Position numbers and translations under genes: made by a program. The notes under the pieces are model-generated. The model was not told where the DNA came from. It searched no databases and saw only the letters and a list, made by a program, of their open reading frames with translations. Positions 34,569 through 41,329 of a stretch of 64,000 bases of DNA are shown here, piece by piece (positions within the stretch are counted from its first letter, which is position 1; each line of letters opens with the position of its first letter). This stretch comes from Streptomyces sp. NBC_00775 (lineage in GTDB: Bacteria; Actinomycetota; Actinomycetes; Streptomycetales; Streptomycetaceae). The DNA is taken from assembly GCF_036347135.1 (NCBI RefSeq), contig NZ_CP108938.1, positions 5,208,001 to 5,272,000 of the forward strand, given 5' to 3'.

Positions 34569-34850
34569 CGGGGCGATCAGGGGAACCTGAGCCGAGACCA
34601 GCCGCCACTGGCGCAGCGACGGACATCGCGCGAGCGCGCGTCGGCACGCCAGATCGGCGTGCCGTTCCGCCTCGTCCAGGTCGGCGGCGAGGAGGAAGAG
34701 ACCGAGTACGGGGTGCGGGCTCGCGCCGGGGTGCGCGCTGACGTGCTCCAGGCGGTCCTGCGGCTCGGCGTGTGTCAGCACGAGCTGTGCCGTGTGCTCG
34801 GGTAGCGCCTGGCCAGGGGGGCCCTTCAATTGGACGTGGACGAGATACAT
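34560..34850 (-). CDS. Hypothetical 96-aa protein divergent from the TrmB/LuxR-like regulator
   Basis: 96 residues from ATG 34850. It begins MYLVHVQLKGPPGQALPEHT, has AQLVLTHAEPQDRLEHVSAH and then PHPVLGLFLLAADLDEAERH, ending in RQWRLVSAQVPL. The pattern (strand, strand, helix, strand, helix, strand) suggests a ferredoxin-like or small sensor fold. I recall similar proteins encoded beside this kind of regulator but no named family. It is divergent from the regulator at 35004 across 153 bp and upstream of the 24-aa peptide on the same strand. No convincing ribosome site is seen, so it may be leaderless. Confidence 0.72.
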   Translation of the reverse strand: MYLVHVQLKGPPGQALPEHTAQLVLTHAEPQDRLEHVSAHPGASPHPVLGLFLLAADLDEAERHADLACRRALARCPSLRQWRLVSAQVPLIAPFL

Positions 34851-34942
34851 ATGACCACCGTCCCAAGCCCTAACACCTGTGAGCACCCTGTGGCCCTGGT
34901 CATTGTGGTCCTTGGCCGGAAGCGTCCTCGCTGCCGAAAGCC

Positions 34943-34976
34943 ATTGCCTGGGCAATTACTTGTGAGTGATGATCAC
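34943..34976. promoter_or_regulatory. Two palindromes in the divergent promoter of the regulator / 96-aa gene pair
   Basis: ATTGCC-TG-GGCAAT (34943-34956) and GTGAT-G-ATCAC (34966-34976) are both perfect inverted repeats lying within 60 bp of the regulator start. They are candidate operators for autoregulation and for control of the divergent 96-aa gene. Confidence 0.6.
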
Positions 34977-35003
34977 GGCGTATGTCCACGAGGGGGGCCT
35001 CAT

Positions 35004-36053
35004 ATGCTGACTTTGCTCGGCCTGGACGCGGATGCCGAAGCCGTTTACCGGGCGATGCTGGCGCATCCCGATGACGGGCTGACGGCTCTTTGCGGACGGC
35101 TGGGTATCGCCGAAGTGACCGGCCGCCGTGCTCTGGACCAGCTCAGCGAACTCGCCCTGCTGCGGCCTTCGCACGAGCTGGGCCGCGGACTCCAGGCGGT
35201 CAGCCCGGACGTCGGCATGGAACTCCTGCTCGCCCGTCAGCAGGCGGAACTCGCCGCCCATCAGCAGCGCATCGAGGAATCCCGCGCCGCCGCCGCGCAG
35301 CTCATCGCCGAATACGCCGACTCACGGTCCGCCCCCAGCCCCGGAGTCGAGCAGCTCACCGGCCTCGACCAGATCAGGGACCGGCTGACCACCCTCACCC
35401 GCGAGGTGCGCACCGAGGTGATGACCTTCGCCCCGGACGGCGAGCACACCCGGGGGAGCATCGAGGCCGCGCGGCCTCTGAATGAGCAACTGCTGGGCCG
35501 CGGCGTGCGGTTGCGCACCATCTACCTCGACAGTGTCCGCAACAGTCCGCACACCGCGGAGTACGTCGACTGGCTCGCCGCGCAGGGCGGACAGGTGCGT
35601 ACGGTGCCGACCCTGCCCATCCGGATGATCATCGTCGACCGGGCCACAGCCGTCATCCCCACCCGCAGCGACGACACGGCGGCCGGCGCGGTCCTGCTCA
35701 CCGGCGACGGCACCCTCACCGCGCTCTGCGCGCTCTTCGAGACCACCTGGGCCACCGCCGAGCCCTTCGGGAACGCGGTTCCACGCGACCCTCAGGGGCT
35801 CACCGGCTCCGAGGCCACCACCCTGCGGCTGCTCGCCGAGGGGCACACCGACGAAGCGATCGCCAAGCGCCTGGGCGTCTCCCACCGCACCGCCCGGCGC
35901 ATAGCCACCGGGCTCATGGAGCGGCTCAACGCGCGTAGCCGTTTCGAGGCCGGCGTTCGCGCCGTGCAGCAGGGCTGGTTGCCGGCTGTCGCCCCCGTCA
36001 CCCCCGTCGCCCCCGTCGCCCCCTCGACAGGATCAGACACGCCAGGGGTATGA
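35004..36053 (+). CDS. TrmB/LuxR-type transcriptional regulator
   Basis: 349 residues from ATG 35004 (GAGGGGGG eight bases upstream). Residues ~1-75 resemble a TrmB/MarR winged helix (LTLLGLDADAEAVYRAMLAH, then LCGRLGIAEVTGRRALDQL). A coiled stretch (LLLARQQAELAAHQQRIEES) follows, then a TrmB-type effector or PLD-like domain ~115-260 (VRTEVMTFAPDGEHTRG, MIIVDRATAVIP). The C-terminus is a LuxR/GerE helix-turn-helix (LTGSEATTLRLLAEGHTDEA, then KRLGVSHRTARRIATGLMER). Having two DNA-binding ends is characteristic of a Streptomyces group often next to small peptide or secondary-metabolite genes. The tail has 9-bp-encoded V-A-P repeats. Its likely targets are the divergent 96-aa gene and the peptide/amidase genes. 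Confidence 0.85.
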   Translation: MLTLLGLDADAEAVYRAMLAHPDDGLTALCGRLGIAEVTGRRALDQLSELALLRPSHELGRGLQAVSPDVGMELLLARQQAELAAHQQRIEESRAAAAQLIAEYADSRSAPSPGVEQLTGLDQIRDRLTTLTREVRTEVMTFAPDGEHTRGSIEAARPLNEQLLGRGVRLRTIYLDSVRNSPHTAEYVDWLAAQGGQVRTVPTLPIRMIIVDRATAVIPTRSDDTAAGAVLLTGDGTLTALCALFETTWATAEPFGNAVPRDPQGLTGSEATTLRLLAEGHTDEAIAKRLGVSHRTARRIATGLMERLNARSRFEAGVRAVQQGWLPAVAPVTPVAPVAPSTGSDTPGV

Positions 36054-36115
36054 CCCCATGGCAATGTCCTGGACGCTTTGGGACTTTGGCTCGGAACCGC
36101 CGGGACAGCAAGGAC

Positions 36116-36385
36116 TCAGCCCGCTCCCTTCCGGGTCCGGCGCCGGGGCCTGAACCGCCCGCGGCCGCCGTCGCGGTGATCACGACGGTCATCGGTGCCG
36201 CTCGGTCCGGCCGGGCCGCCCGCCTTCCACGGAACCGACGGCGCCGGTCCCTGCGCGGGTGTCCGGGAGCGGTCGTAGTGGAAGGCGGCGATGCGTTCAC
36301 TGTGCTGCGCGTTGAGCAGGTGGATGAGGAGCACGCCGAGAGCGATCATCACCAGGGGCAGGACCACGGCCAGGACGGTCTCCAT
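36116..36385 (-). CDS. Small single-pass membrane protein, copy A
   Basis: 89 residues from ATG 36385, with GGGAGG eight bases upstream. An N-terminal transmembrane helix (METVLAVVLPLVMIALGVLL) is followed by IHLLNAQHSERIAAFHYDRS and a basic, disordered tail. It begins six bases after the DUF5994 stop; a GTG at 36394 would even overlap that stop. The gene at 37810 is a clear relative (IHRLDARHAERI), also directly after a DUF5994 gene, so the pair DUF5994 plus this protein is a repeated unit. Confidence 0.8.
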   Translation of the reverse strand: METVLAVVLPLVMIALGVLLIHLLNAQHSERIAAFHYDRSRTPAQGPAPSVPWKAGGPAGPSGTDDRRDHRDGGRGRFRPRRRTRKGAG

Positions 36386-36390
36386 GGTCC

Positions 36391-37014
36391 TCACCTCCCC
36401 CGCGTCCGCCGCGGAGCCGCGGCGGCCGGCTCGCGGGCCTCATGTCCTCCTTCGGAGGCCCAGACCTCCTCCACGGCCAGGTCGGTCTCCGCCACCGTCC
36501 GCAGACGCGCGGCCTCCGCCATCAACCGGCTCGCGGTCGACGTGCCCAGTGGGTCGCTCGCGGCGGCCATCAGCCAGGCGGCCGAGGCCGGAGGCGTCTG
36601 CGGCGGGACCACCAGCAGGTTCCAGCGGCCCACGTGGTACGAGAGCAGCATCAGCTCGTGCGGGTCCTGCTCGGCCCGGAACCAGCCCACCTTCACCACA
36701 TGCCCGGCGACGGGCACCTTGCGCGGGACGACCGGCCAGTGGACGGGATTCACGGTGACCCTGGTGATCCGCCCCCACAACGGATCGAGCACCGCCGTCA
36801 GTGCGGGGAGTTCCGCCCCGAGATCGCGGGACCGCGGCCACCAGGCGCCGTCCAGGAGAGCCGGTGCGGAACCGGCGGGAGCCAGCGACAGGCGGAGAGC
36901 GGAGGAAGCGGGAGACGAAGGGGAGGAGGAAGGGGAAGAGGAAGGGGAAGAGGAGGGGGAAGAGGAGGGCGGCCGGTCTTCGAGGGGCGGCGGGAGGGAG
37001 ATGGTCGCAGTCAT
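36391..37014 (-). CDS. DUF5994 family protein, copy A
   Basis: 207 residues from ATG 37014. After a low-complexity SSSP-repeat stretch (coded by 12-bp repeats at about 36919-36966) comes the DUF5994 core: ALLDGAWWPRSRDLGAEL, DPLWGRITRVTVNPVHWP, VVKVGWFRAEQDPHELMLLS and RWNLLVVPPQTPPASAAWLM. The family is widespread in Streptomyces and uncharacterised; the tryptophan-rich core recalls small ligand or nucleic-acid sensors, but that is a guess. Copy B at 37333 is divergent and shares an inverted leader. The small membrane protein gene follows six bases downstream. Confidence 0.88.
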   Translation of the reverse strand: MTATISLPPPLEDRPPSSSPSSSPSSSPSSSPSSPASSALRLSLAPAGSAPALLDGAWWPRSRDLGAELPALTAVLDPLWGRITRVTVNPVHWPVVPRKVPVAGHVVKVGWFRAEQDPHELMLLSYHVGRWNLLVVPPQTPPASAAWLMAAASDPLGTSTASRLMAEAARLRTVAETDLAVEEVWASEGGHEAREPAAAAPRRTRGR

Positions 37015-37109
37015 GACGCGGACCCTGCCCCGGGCCGACGGCAACCGGCCCGGCGTATTGAATCGCCGAAAACGACACGAGCGTGGCAGCCGGTGCGCGA
37101 AATATCCTC
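37015..37109 (-). promoter_or_regulatory. Conserved leader element, copy A
   Basis: Read on the minus strand from 37109 down to the ATG at 37014. It begins GAGGATATTTCGCGCACCGG, continues through TGTCGTTTTCGGCGA and is 95 bases long. It aligns along much of its length with the leaders at 37233-37332 and 39878-39968. The frame shift relative to copy B suggests it acts as DNA or RNA, not as coding sequence. Confidence 0.65.
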
Positions 37110-37232
37110 GGTACTTGGAGCGTACTCCTCGGACGACCGAACGAACCGTGGCGCCGGCGACCGCCCCCATCCTTCGAATCGGCGCCTCGCCAGGGTCCGT
37201 TCGGCAGGGCGGGAGAGTAGCGTGGAGCCATC

Positions 37233-37332
37233 GAGGGTATTTCGCACACCGGCAGCCATGCCTGTGTCGTTCTCGGCGAGTGACGACACCGGGCCGCAGC
37301 CGGCGGGCGTGGCCGGGAGACAGGTTCGCGCG
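37233..37332 (+). promoter_or_regulatory. Conserved leader element, copy B
   Basis: It begins GAGGGTATTTCGCACACCGG and passes through TGTCGTTCTCGGCGA and ACGACACCGGG to the ATG at 37333, 100 bases in all. GGGTAT resembles a SigB-type -10 (GGGTAT/C). With copy A it makes a large diverged inverted repeat between the two DUF5994 operons. Confidence 0.65.
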
Positions 37333-37806
37333 ATGTCCGCGACCACCGACCATCCCCCACTGCGGATCGTGCCCTTCAGGGCTCCGACCGCTCGCCTCGC
37401 GCTGAAGCCCGCGAGTACGCCCCGCGGACTCCTGGACGGCGCCTGGTGGCCCCGCTCCCGGGACCTGGCACACGAACTCTCCGCTCTGGCCGATGTACTG
37501 GATCCCCTGTGGGGACGGATCACCCGGATCGCCGTCAACCCTCAGCACTGGCCGGCCATACCGCCCAGGCTGGCGGTCAACGGACATGTGGTGAAGGTCG
37601 GTTGGTTCGCGCGGGAGCTTGACCCGAACGAGATCCTGCTGCTGTCCTACACCGCCGGGCGCTGGGACCTGCTGGTGATCCCGCCGGAGACCGGCGCCCC
37701 GGCGGCCGCCCGGCTGATGGCCGTCGCGAGCGAGAGTTCCGGCCCCCGGGCGACCGCGAGCGCGCTCCTGGAGGCGGAACAAGCCCTCGTGCTCGCGGGG
37801 GTGTGA
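37333..37806 (+). CDS. DUF5994 family protein, copy B
   Basis: 157 residues from ATG 37333. Core: GLLDGAWWPRSRDLAHEL, DPLWGRITRIAVNPQHWP, VVKVGWFARELDPNEILL, RWDLLVIPPETGAPAAARLM. It is about two-thirds identical to copy A over the core but lacks the SSSP stretch. An in-frame ATG at 37258 would add 25 residues, but that stretch is the conserved leader, which is out of frame in copy A, so the downstream ATG is preferred. The small membrane protein gene follows after three bases. Confidence 0.85.
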   Translation: MSATTDHPPLRIVPFRAPTARLALKPASTPRGLLDGAWWPRSRDLAHELSALADVLDPLWGRITRIAVNPQHWPAIPPRLAVNGHVVKVGWFARELDPNEILLLSYTAGRWDLLVIPPETGAPAAARLMAVASESSGPRATASALLEAEQALVLAGV

Positions 37807-37809
37807 GCC

Positions 37810-37992
37810 ATGGTCACCGGCATGGCCTTCAGTGCTCTGCTGATCCTGGCCGTCGCGGCAGCCCGAGTGATCCACCGGCTCGACGCGCGGCACGCGGAGC
37901 GCATCACTCTCTCCTCGTACGCAAGCCCGTCGAACGAGTCGCACCGCAGCCTGTCGAGCGAGCGGAAGCACCCCGGGCCGGCCCGAATGTGA
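37810..37992 (+). CDS. Small single-pass membrane protein, copy B
   Basis: 60 residues from ATG 37810, three bases after the DUF5994 copy B stop. An N-terminal membrane helix (MAFSALLILAVAAARVI) is followed by IHRLDARHAERITLSSYASP and a short polar tail. The block I-H-x-L-(N/D)-A-x-H-x-E-R-I is shared with copy A at 36116, which shows they are paralogues. A role with DUF5994 at the membrane is inferred from the repeated pairing. Confidence 0.75.
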   Translation: MVTGMAFSALLILAVAAARVIHRLDARHAERITLSSYASPSNESHRSLSSERKHPGPARM

Positions 37993-38032
37993 CGGGAGAC
38001 AGGGCCCAGGGCCTCCGTACATCGGCACCCGG

Positions 38033-38431
38033 TCAGGTGTCGCCTCCCGCCGCGGCGGCCATGAGCGGCTCGGCGGTGCTCCGCGGGGTGCCGGGCGGTA
38101 CGACCAGCAGGTCCCACCTGCCCCGGCTGGGGGCGAGCAGGCAGACCGTGTGCGGGGCGGACGCGGCGGTGGACCTGCTCAGGCGCACGACCTGGTTGAA
38201 GACGAGCATCCGGCCGGGTGTCGCGGCCCACGTCGCCCCGTTGACCGTGACGCTGCTGATGTGACCCCAGGCCCTCGGCAGTCCGGCGAGCAGCCGCGGG
38301 AGTTCCGCGAGCAGGTCGTACGAGTGGGGCCACCACGCACCGTCGATAGGGTGCGGCAGGCCGCCACGGGGTGCGAGACGCAGGCGGAGGAGGGGATGCG
38401 AGGGGAGCGAGGGCTGCAGTGCGGTGGTCAT
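38033..38431 (-). CDS. DUF5994 family protein, copy C
   Basis: 132 residues from ATG 38431 (AGGAG about six bases upstream). Core: PHPIDGAWWPHSYDLLAELP, RAWGHISSVTVNGATWAA, MLVFNQVVRLSR and RWDLLVVPPGTPRSTAEPLM. It is closer to copy D at 55865 than to copies A and B. It is the last gene of a minus-strand run (88-aa gene, desaturase, DUF5994) and has no small membrane protein partner. Confidence 0.87.
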   Translation of the reverse strand: MTTALQPSLPSHPLLRLRLAPRGGLPHPIDGAWWPHSYDLLAELPRLLAGLPRAWGHISSVTVNGATWAATPGRMLVFNQVVRLSRSTAASAPHTVCLLAPSRGRWDLLVVPPGTPRSTAEPLMAAAAGGDT

Positions 38432-38492
38432 GCGGTCTCCTGTGGACTGCCGTACGGAGAGTGCGAGGGAAAGCGAAGGGGCCGGCCCGGGC

Positions 38493-39518
38493 TCAGACGC
38501 GGCGGGCGGCGACCCGGTCCGGCGTCGGCCAGCGCACGTCGGACACCCAGCCGAGGCGTTCGAGGAGACGGATGACGGCGGCGGAGGGGTCGAGCTGACC
38601 GCGGTCGACGCCGTGCCGGGCGCTGGTGGGGTCGGCGTGGTGGAGGTTGTGCCAGCTCTCGCCGAAGGAGAGCAGAGCCAGCGGCCACAGGTTGGTGGCA
38701 CGGTCGTACCGCCGGGTGTGGAAGGGGCGCTCACCGATCATGTGGCACAGCGAGTTCACGCTCCACGTCACATGGTGGAGCAGCGCGATGCGCACAACTC
38801 CCGCCCACAGCAGGGCGGTCAGGGCGCGCTGCCACGTACCGCCGATGGCCCAGCCCGCCGCGAACGGCAGCACGAGCGTGAGGGCGCACAGTGCCGGGAA
38901 GGCGCGGGAGACGGCACGGATGTCGCGGTCGGCGAGCAGGTCGGGGGCGTAACGCTGGGCGGGCGTCGGGTCGTTGCGGAAGAGCCAGCCGACGTGCGCG
39001 TGCAGCAGCCCGCGCAACTGGCCGCGCAGGTGCGTGCCGTAGCGGTACGGGGAGTGCGGGTCGCCGGGCCGGTCGGTGAAGGCATGGTGGCGGCGGTGGG
39101 TGGCGACCCAGCCGATGACGTCGCCCTGGAAGCTCATCGACCCGGCCACCGCCAGTGCGACGCGTACGGGACGGATCGCGCGGTAGCCGCCGTGGGTGAG
39201 CCCGCGGTGGAAGCCGACGGTGACGCCGAGGCCGGTGACCGTGTAGAGGACGAGGGCGAGCAGGATGTCGGCGGGGTGGATGAGACTCCCCCACAGCAGC
39301 CAGCCGGCCAGGCCGAGCGCCAGGAAGGGGGCGACGACGATCACCGCCGTCACGGTCACGTAGAGCCGCCCGCCGCTGCCGCGCGGGGCCGCCGGTTCAT
39401 CGACGGGGAACGGCCCCACTCCGTCGTATCCGAGGGACGGCTGGGCAGCGCTCGACGGTACGACCACTGAAGGGCGTTCGGCCTCGGACGTGGTGGAACT
39501 GGGCGTCATGGACGACAT
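38493..39518 (-). CDS. Acyl-CoA/acyl-lipid fatty acid desaturase
   Basis: 341 residues. Stearoyl-CoA desaturase-type histidine boxes: HRGLTH, WVATHRRHHAFTD and ESWHNLHHADP, with paired membrane helices (VTVTAVIVVAPFLALGLAGW, ADILLALVLYTVTGLG, and a later pair). These di-iron membrane enzymes place a cis double bond in acyl chains, usually at carbon 9, adjusting membrane fluidity. AAGGAG precedes ATG 39518. It sits between the 88-aa gene (92 bp upstream) and DUF5994 copy C (61 bp downstream) on one strand, so a cold- or stress-response operon driven by the conserved leader at 39878-39968 is plausible. Confidence 0.93.
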   Translation of the reverse strand: MSSMTPSSTTSEAERPSVVVPSSAAQPSLGYDGVGPFPVDEPAAPRGSGGRLYVTVTAVIVVAPFLALGLAGWLLWGSLIHPADILLALVLYTVTGLGVTVGFHRGLTHGGYRAIRPVRVALAVAGSMSFQGDVIGWVATHRRHHAFTDRPGDPHSPYRYGTHLRGQLRGLLHAHVGWLFRNDPTPAQRYAPDLLADRDIRAVSRAFPALCALTLVLPFAAGWAIGGTWQRALTALLWAGVVRIALLHHVTWSVNSLCHMIGERPFHTRRYDRATNLWPLALLSFGESWHNLHHADPTSARHGVDRGQLDPSAAVIRLLERLGWVSDVRWPTPDRVAARRV

Positions 39519-39610
39519 GAGGGGGACTCCTTGACCTCGGTGCGGATGGCGCGGCCGGGGTCACGGGCTGCCCCTGTACGGATGACGGGTGGCGTACTGC
39601 GGAGGGACGG

Positions 39611-39877
39611 TCAGACGGCCTCACGCGGATGCGTACGGTCGGTGGGCCGTCTGCTGGTCTCGATCCAGGTCCTGTGGAGGGGGCGCGCGGAGTACGAGGG
39701 ATCCAGGGTCAGGTGCAGGCGCGTGCCCATGCCCTCGGGGCCCGCCGGATAGCTGCGGCCCTCGTCACAGGCGAAGAACCGGCGGAGCACATCGGCGACC
39801 TGTCGTGCCACTTCCGGGGACGCGGAGACGATGCGGACCTCGGCACGCCCGGACAGCGGAGTGGCTTCGGCGGTCAT
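39611..39877 (-). CDS. Hypothetical 88-aa protein heading the desaturase operon
   Basis: 88 residues from ATG 39877. AEVRIVSASPEVARQVADVL suggests a strand-helix start like small ferredoxin-like folds; FFACDEGRSYPAG, then GTRLHLTLDPSYS follow. No named family comes to mind, though proteins of this design recur in Streptomyces. Its 91-base leader resembles those of the two divergent DUF5994 operons, so the three operons are probably regulated together. Confidence 0.75.
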   Translation of the reverse strand: MTAEATPLSGRAEVRIVSASPEVARQVADVLRRFFACDEGRSYPAGPEGMGTRLHLTLDPSYSARPLHRTWIETSRRPTDRTHPREAV

Positions 39878-39968
39878 AAGGCGGAACCTGCCTCCGAGCG
39901 TGCAGCACCCGGTGTCGTGGAGCCGCAAGGCCGAGACCGGTCTGAACGCCGGCATACGAAAGGTCCTC
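39878..39968 (-). promoter_or_regulatory. Conserved leader element, copy C
   Basis: Minus strand: begins GAGGACCTTTCGTATGCCGG, includes TCTCGGCC, ACGACACCGGG and GGCAGGTTCCGC, and ends at the ATG of the 88-aa gene. It matches copies A and B at both ends with a similar length (91 bases). Confidence 0.6.
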
Positions 39969-40020
39969 GCTCCCTTCACCGTACTCCTATGGCTCCAAGA
40001 GGGGCCGGTCCCCGCCGCGC

Positions 40021-40258
40021 GGCGCCACCGAGATCGGCGCACTGCCACTCGGTCCCGCCAACCGGCGCAACCTCCTCGCCGCTCTGCTGCTCAGGCCCAA
40101 CCACCCAGTGCCGGTGGACCAGTTGACGGCCACGCTGCGGGACCATGAGCCGCCGGTGCGGAGGCCGAGATGTTCGCGTCGAACTGCCCGCTCAGGGCAC
40201 GGCGTACGTCCTGCGGATGCCCGAAACCCTGCTGGACGCCCACCGCTTCGAAGAACTG
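40021..40258 (+). pseudogene. SARP-type regulator fragment
   Basis: Frame 1 codes EIGALPLGPANRRNLLAALL then LRPNHPVPVDQLTATLRDHE, which matches the DNA-binding start of AfsR/SARP regulators. After about 40155 the match shifts frame and resumes as QGTAYVLRMPETLLDAHRFE, the junction into a BTAD domain. No start, a lost middle and no downstream BTAD: a broken remnant. Confidence 0.65.
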
Positions 40259-40260
40259 GG

Positions 40261-40359
40261 GGTGGCGTCACCGATGGCGAGGGGGACGGTGCGTGCCTTC
40301 TCCCGGAGCTGGGCGCCGGCTTCGGTGAGGCGCAGGGCGACGGAACGCTCGTCCTCCGC
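40261..40359 (-). pseudogene. MarR-family C-terminal fragment
   Basis: On the minus strand: AEDERSVALRLTEAGAQLRE then KARTVPLAIGDAT. This is the wing and last helix of a MarR/OhrR-type repressor (D-E-R-S/x-V-x-L-T-E-x-G pattern). The HTH itself is missing. It abuts the SARP fragment on one side and the esterase fragment on the other. Confidence 0.65.
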
Positions 40360-40560
40360 ACCGAGGCCGACGTCCTGCGCGACGAGGGCGAGGCGTACGC
40401 CAACAAGCTCCGCGCGGCCGGCGTGCCGGTCACCGCGGTCCGCTACCAGGGCATCATCCACGACTTCGTGATGCTCAACGCCCTGCGCGAGACCCAGGCC
40501 GCCGAGGCCGCGATCAGTCAGGCCGTCACTGCCCTGCGGACGGCCTTCGGCGCCGAGTAA
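40360..40560 (+). pseudogene. Esterase C-terminal fragment
   Basis: TEADVLRDEGEAYANKLRAA, GIIHDFVMLNALRETQAAEA and a close at TALRTAFGAE match the last ~65 residues of alpha/beta hydrolase-3 esterases, with acid Asp and catalytic His regions present. The HGGG and GHSAG parts are absent. It resembles the intact esterase at 27045-27950. MarR plus esterase is a common regulator-target pair, so these are probably leftovers of one locus. Confidence 0.75.
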
Positions 40561-40582
40561 CGCTCGCCCGCACTCCTCGGCG

Positions 40583-41194
40583 TCAGGCGGTCGGGGTGGT
40601 GGACACGACGGTGTTGCCGGTCACCGCGCCGGTCGCACCGTCGAGGGTCACCAGGTGCCGGACGCCGTCGGTGCCCAGCACCTCGACCTCCCAGGCGCTT
40701 CCACCGCCCTGCTGCGCCACCACACGCAGGGCGTCCGGCTTGCCACCGGGGACCGCCTTGCCGGCCGCCTCGATCGCCTTGGCCGCCGACACCGCCGGCA
40801 GGGGCGCGGGCGCGAGACTGCCCTGACCGCTCTGGCTGCTCTCGTCGTTGTTGTCGTTGCTCTGGCTGTTCTTGTCGTTCCGGTTCGCCTTGGACTCGTC
40901 GTTCCTGCCCGCGTCCTCGCCTCGGCCCTCGCCGCGGCCGCGGTGCTCGCCGTTGCCGCCGCCCTTCTGGTCGCGGTCCGCCGCGATGTGGCCGCGGTCG
41001 TTCTTGTCGCCGTGGTCGTGGTCGGCGATCGCGACGGCGCCGGCCGCGGCTCCGCCCAGCAGGACGACCGCGACGCCGAGCGCCACCTTGCGGCTTCGCC
41101 TCAGTTGCGGCAGGCGCGGGAGGCGCTCGCGGAACGGCTTGGCCGACTTGGCCGACTTGGACTCGGGCTGCTCCGGCGGGACGGGCTGGGACAT
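40583..41194 (-). CDS. Membrane-anchored PepSY-domain protein
   Basis: 203 residues from ATG 41194 (AGGAG seven bases upstream). A cytoplasmic start, one membrane helix (KVALGVAVVLLGGAAAGAVA), a long Asp/Asn/Lys/Gly-rich linker, then a PepSY domain at the end (AAKAIEAAGKAVPGGKPDAL, AWEVEVLGTDGVRHLVTLDG). PepSY proteins often act outside the membrane as inhibitors or partners of enzymes or sensor kinases. It is divergent from an OmpR-type two-component pair across a promoter with CTGAAG repeats, so it is probably a target and perhaps a partner of that system. Confidence 0.9.
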   Translation of the reverse strand: MSQPVPPEQPESKSAKSAKPFRERLPRLPQLRRSRKVALGVAVVLLGGAAAGAVAIADHDHGDKNDRGHIAADRDQKGGGNGEHRGRGEGRGEDAGRNDESKANRNDKNSQSNDNNDESSQSGQGSLAPAPLPAVSAAKAIEAAGKAVPGGKPDALRVVAQQGGGSAWEVEVLGTDGVRHLVTLDGATGAVTGNTVVSTTPTA

Positions 41195-41259
41195 GCTCGG
41201 GCTCCTGATCGCGAGGCCGGCCCGGTGCCGGCGGCTGCGGTCAGCTTGGAGTGCCGTTG

Positions 41260-41296
41260 CTGAAGCCAGGCTGAAGGCAGCTGAAGCTGTCTTCAG
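41260..41296. promoter_or_regulatory. CTGAAG direct-repeat operator
   Basis: CTGAAG occurs at 41260, 41271 and 41281, spaced 11 and 10 bp, about one helical turn, with an inverted CTTCAG at 41291. OmpR-type regulators bind such phased direct repeats. The array lies between the PepSY gene and the response regulator and should serve both promoters. Confidence 0.75.
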
Positions 41297-41329
41297 GGAG
41301 CCGCCGGGCGGCGTGCGACGCTGTACGGC

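Noticed and set aside
36919..37009. Apparent repeat array (12-bp units) resembling a small satellite or CRISPR-like array
   Set aside because: The units are contiguous without unique spacers and lie inside the DUF5994 copy A reading frame, coding SSSP repeats.
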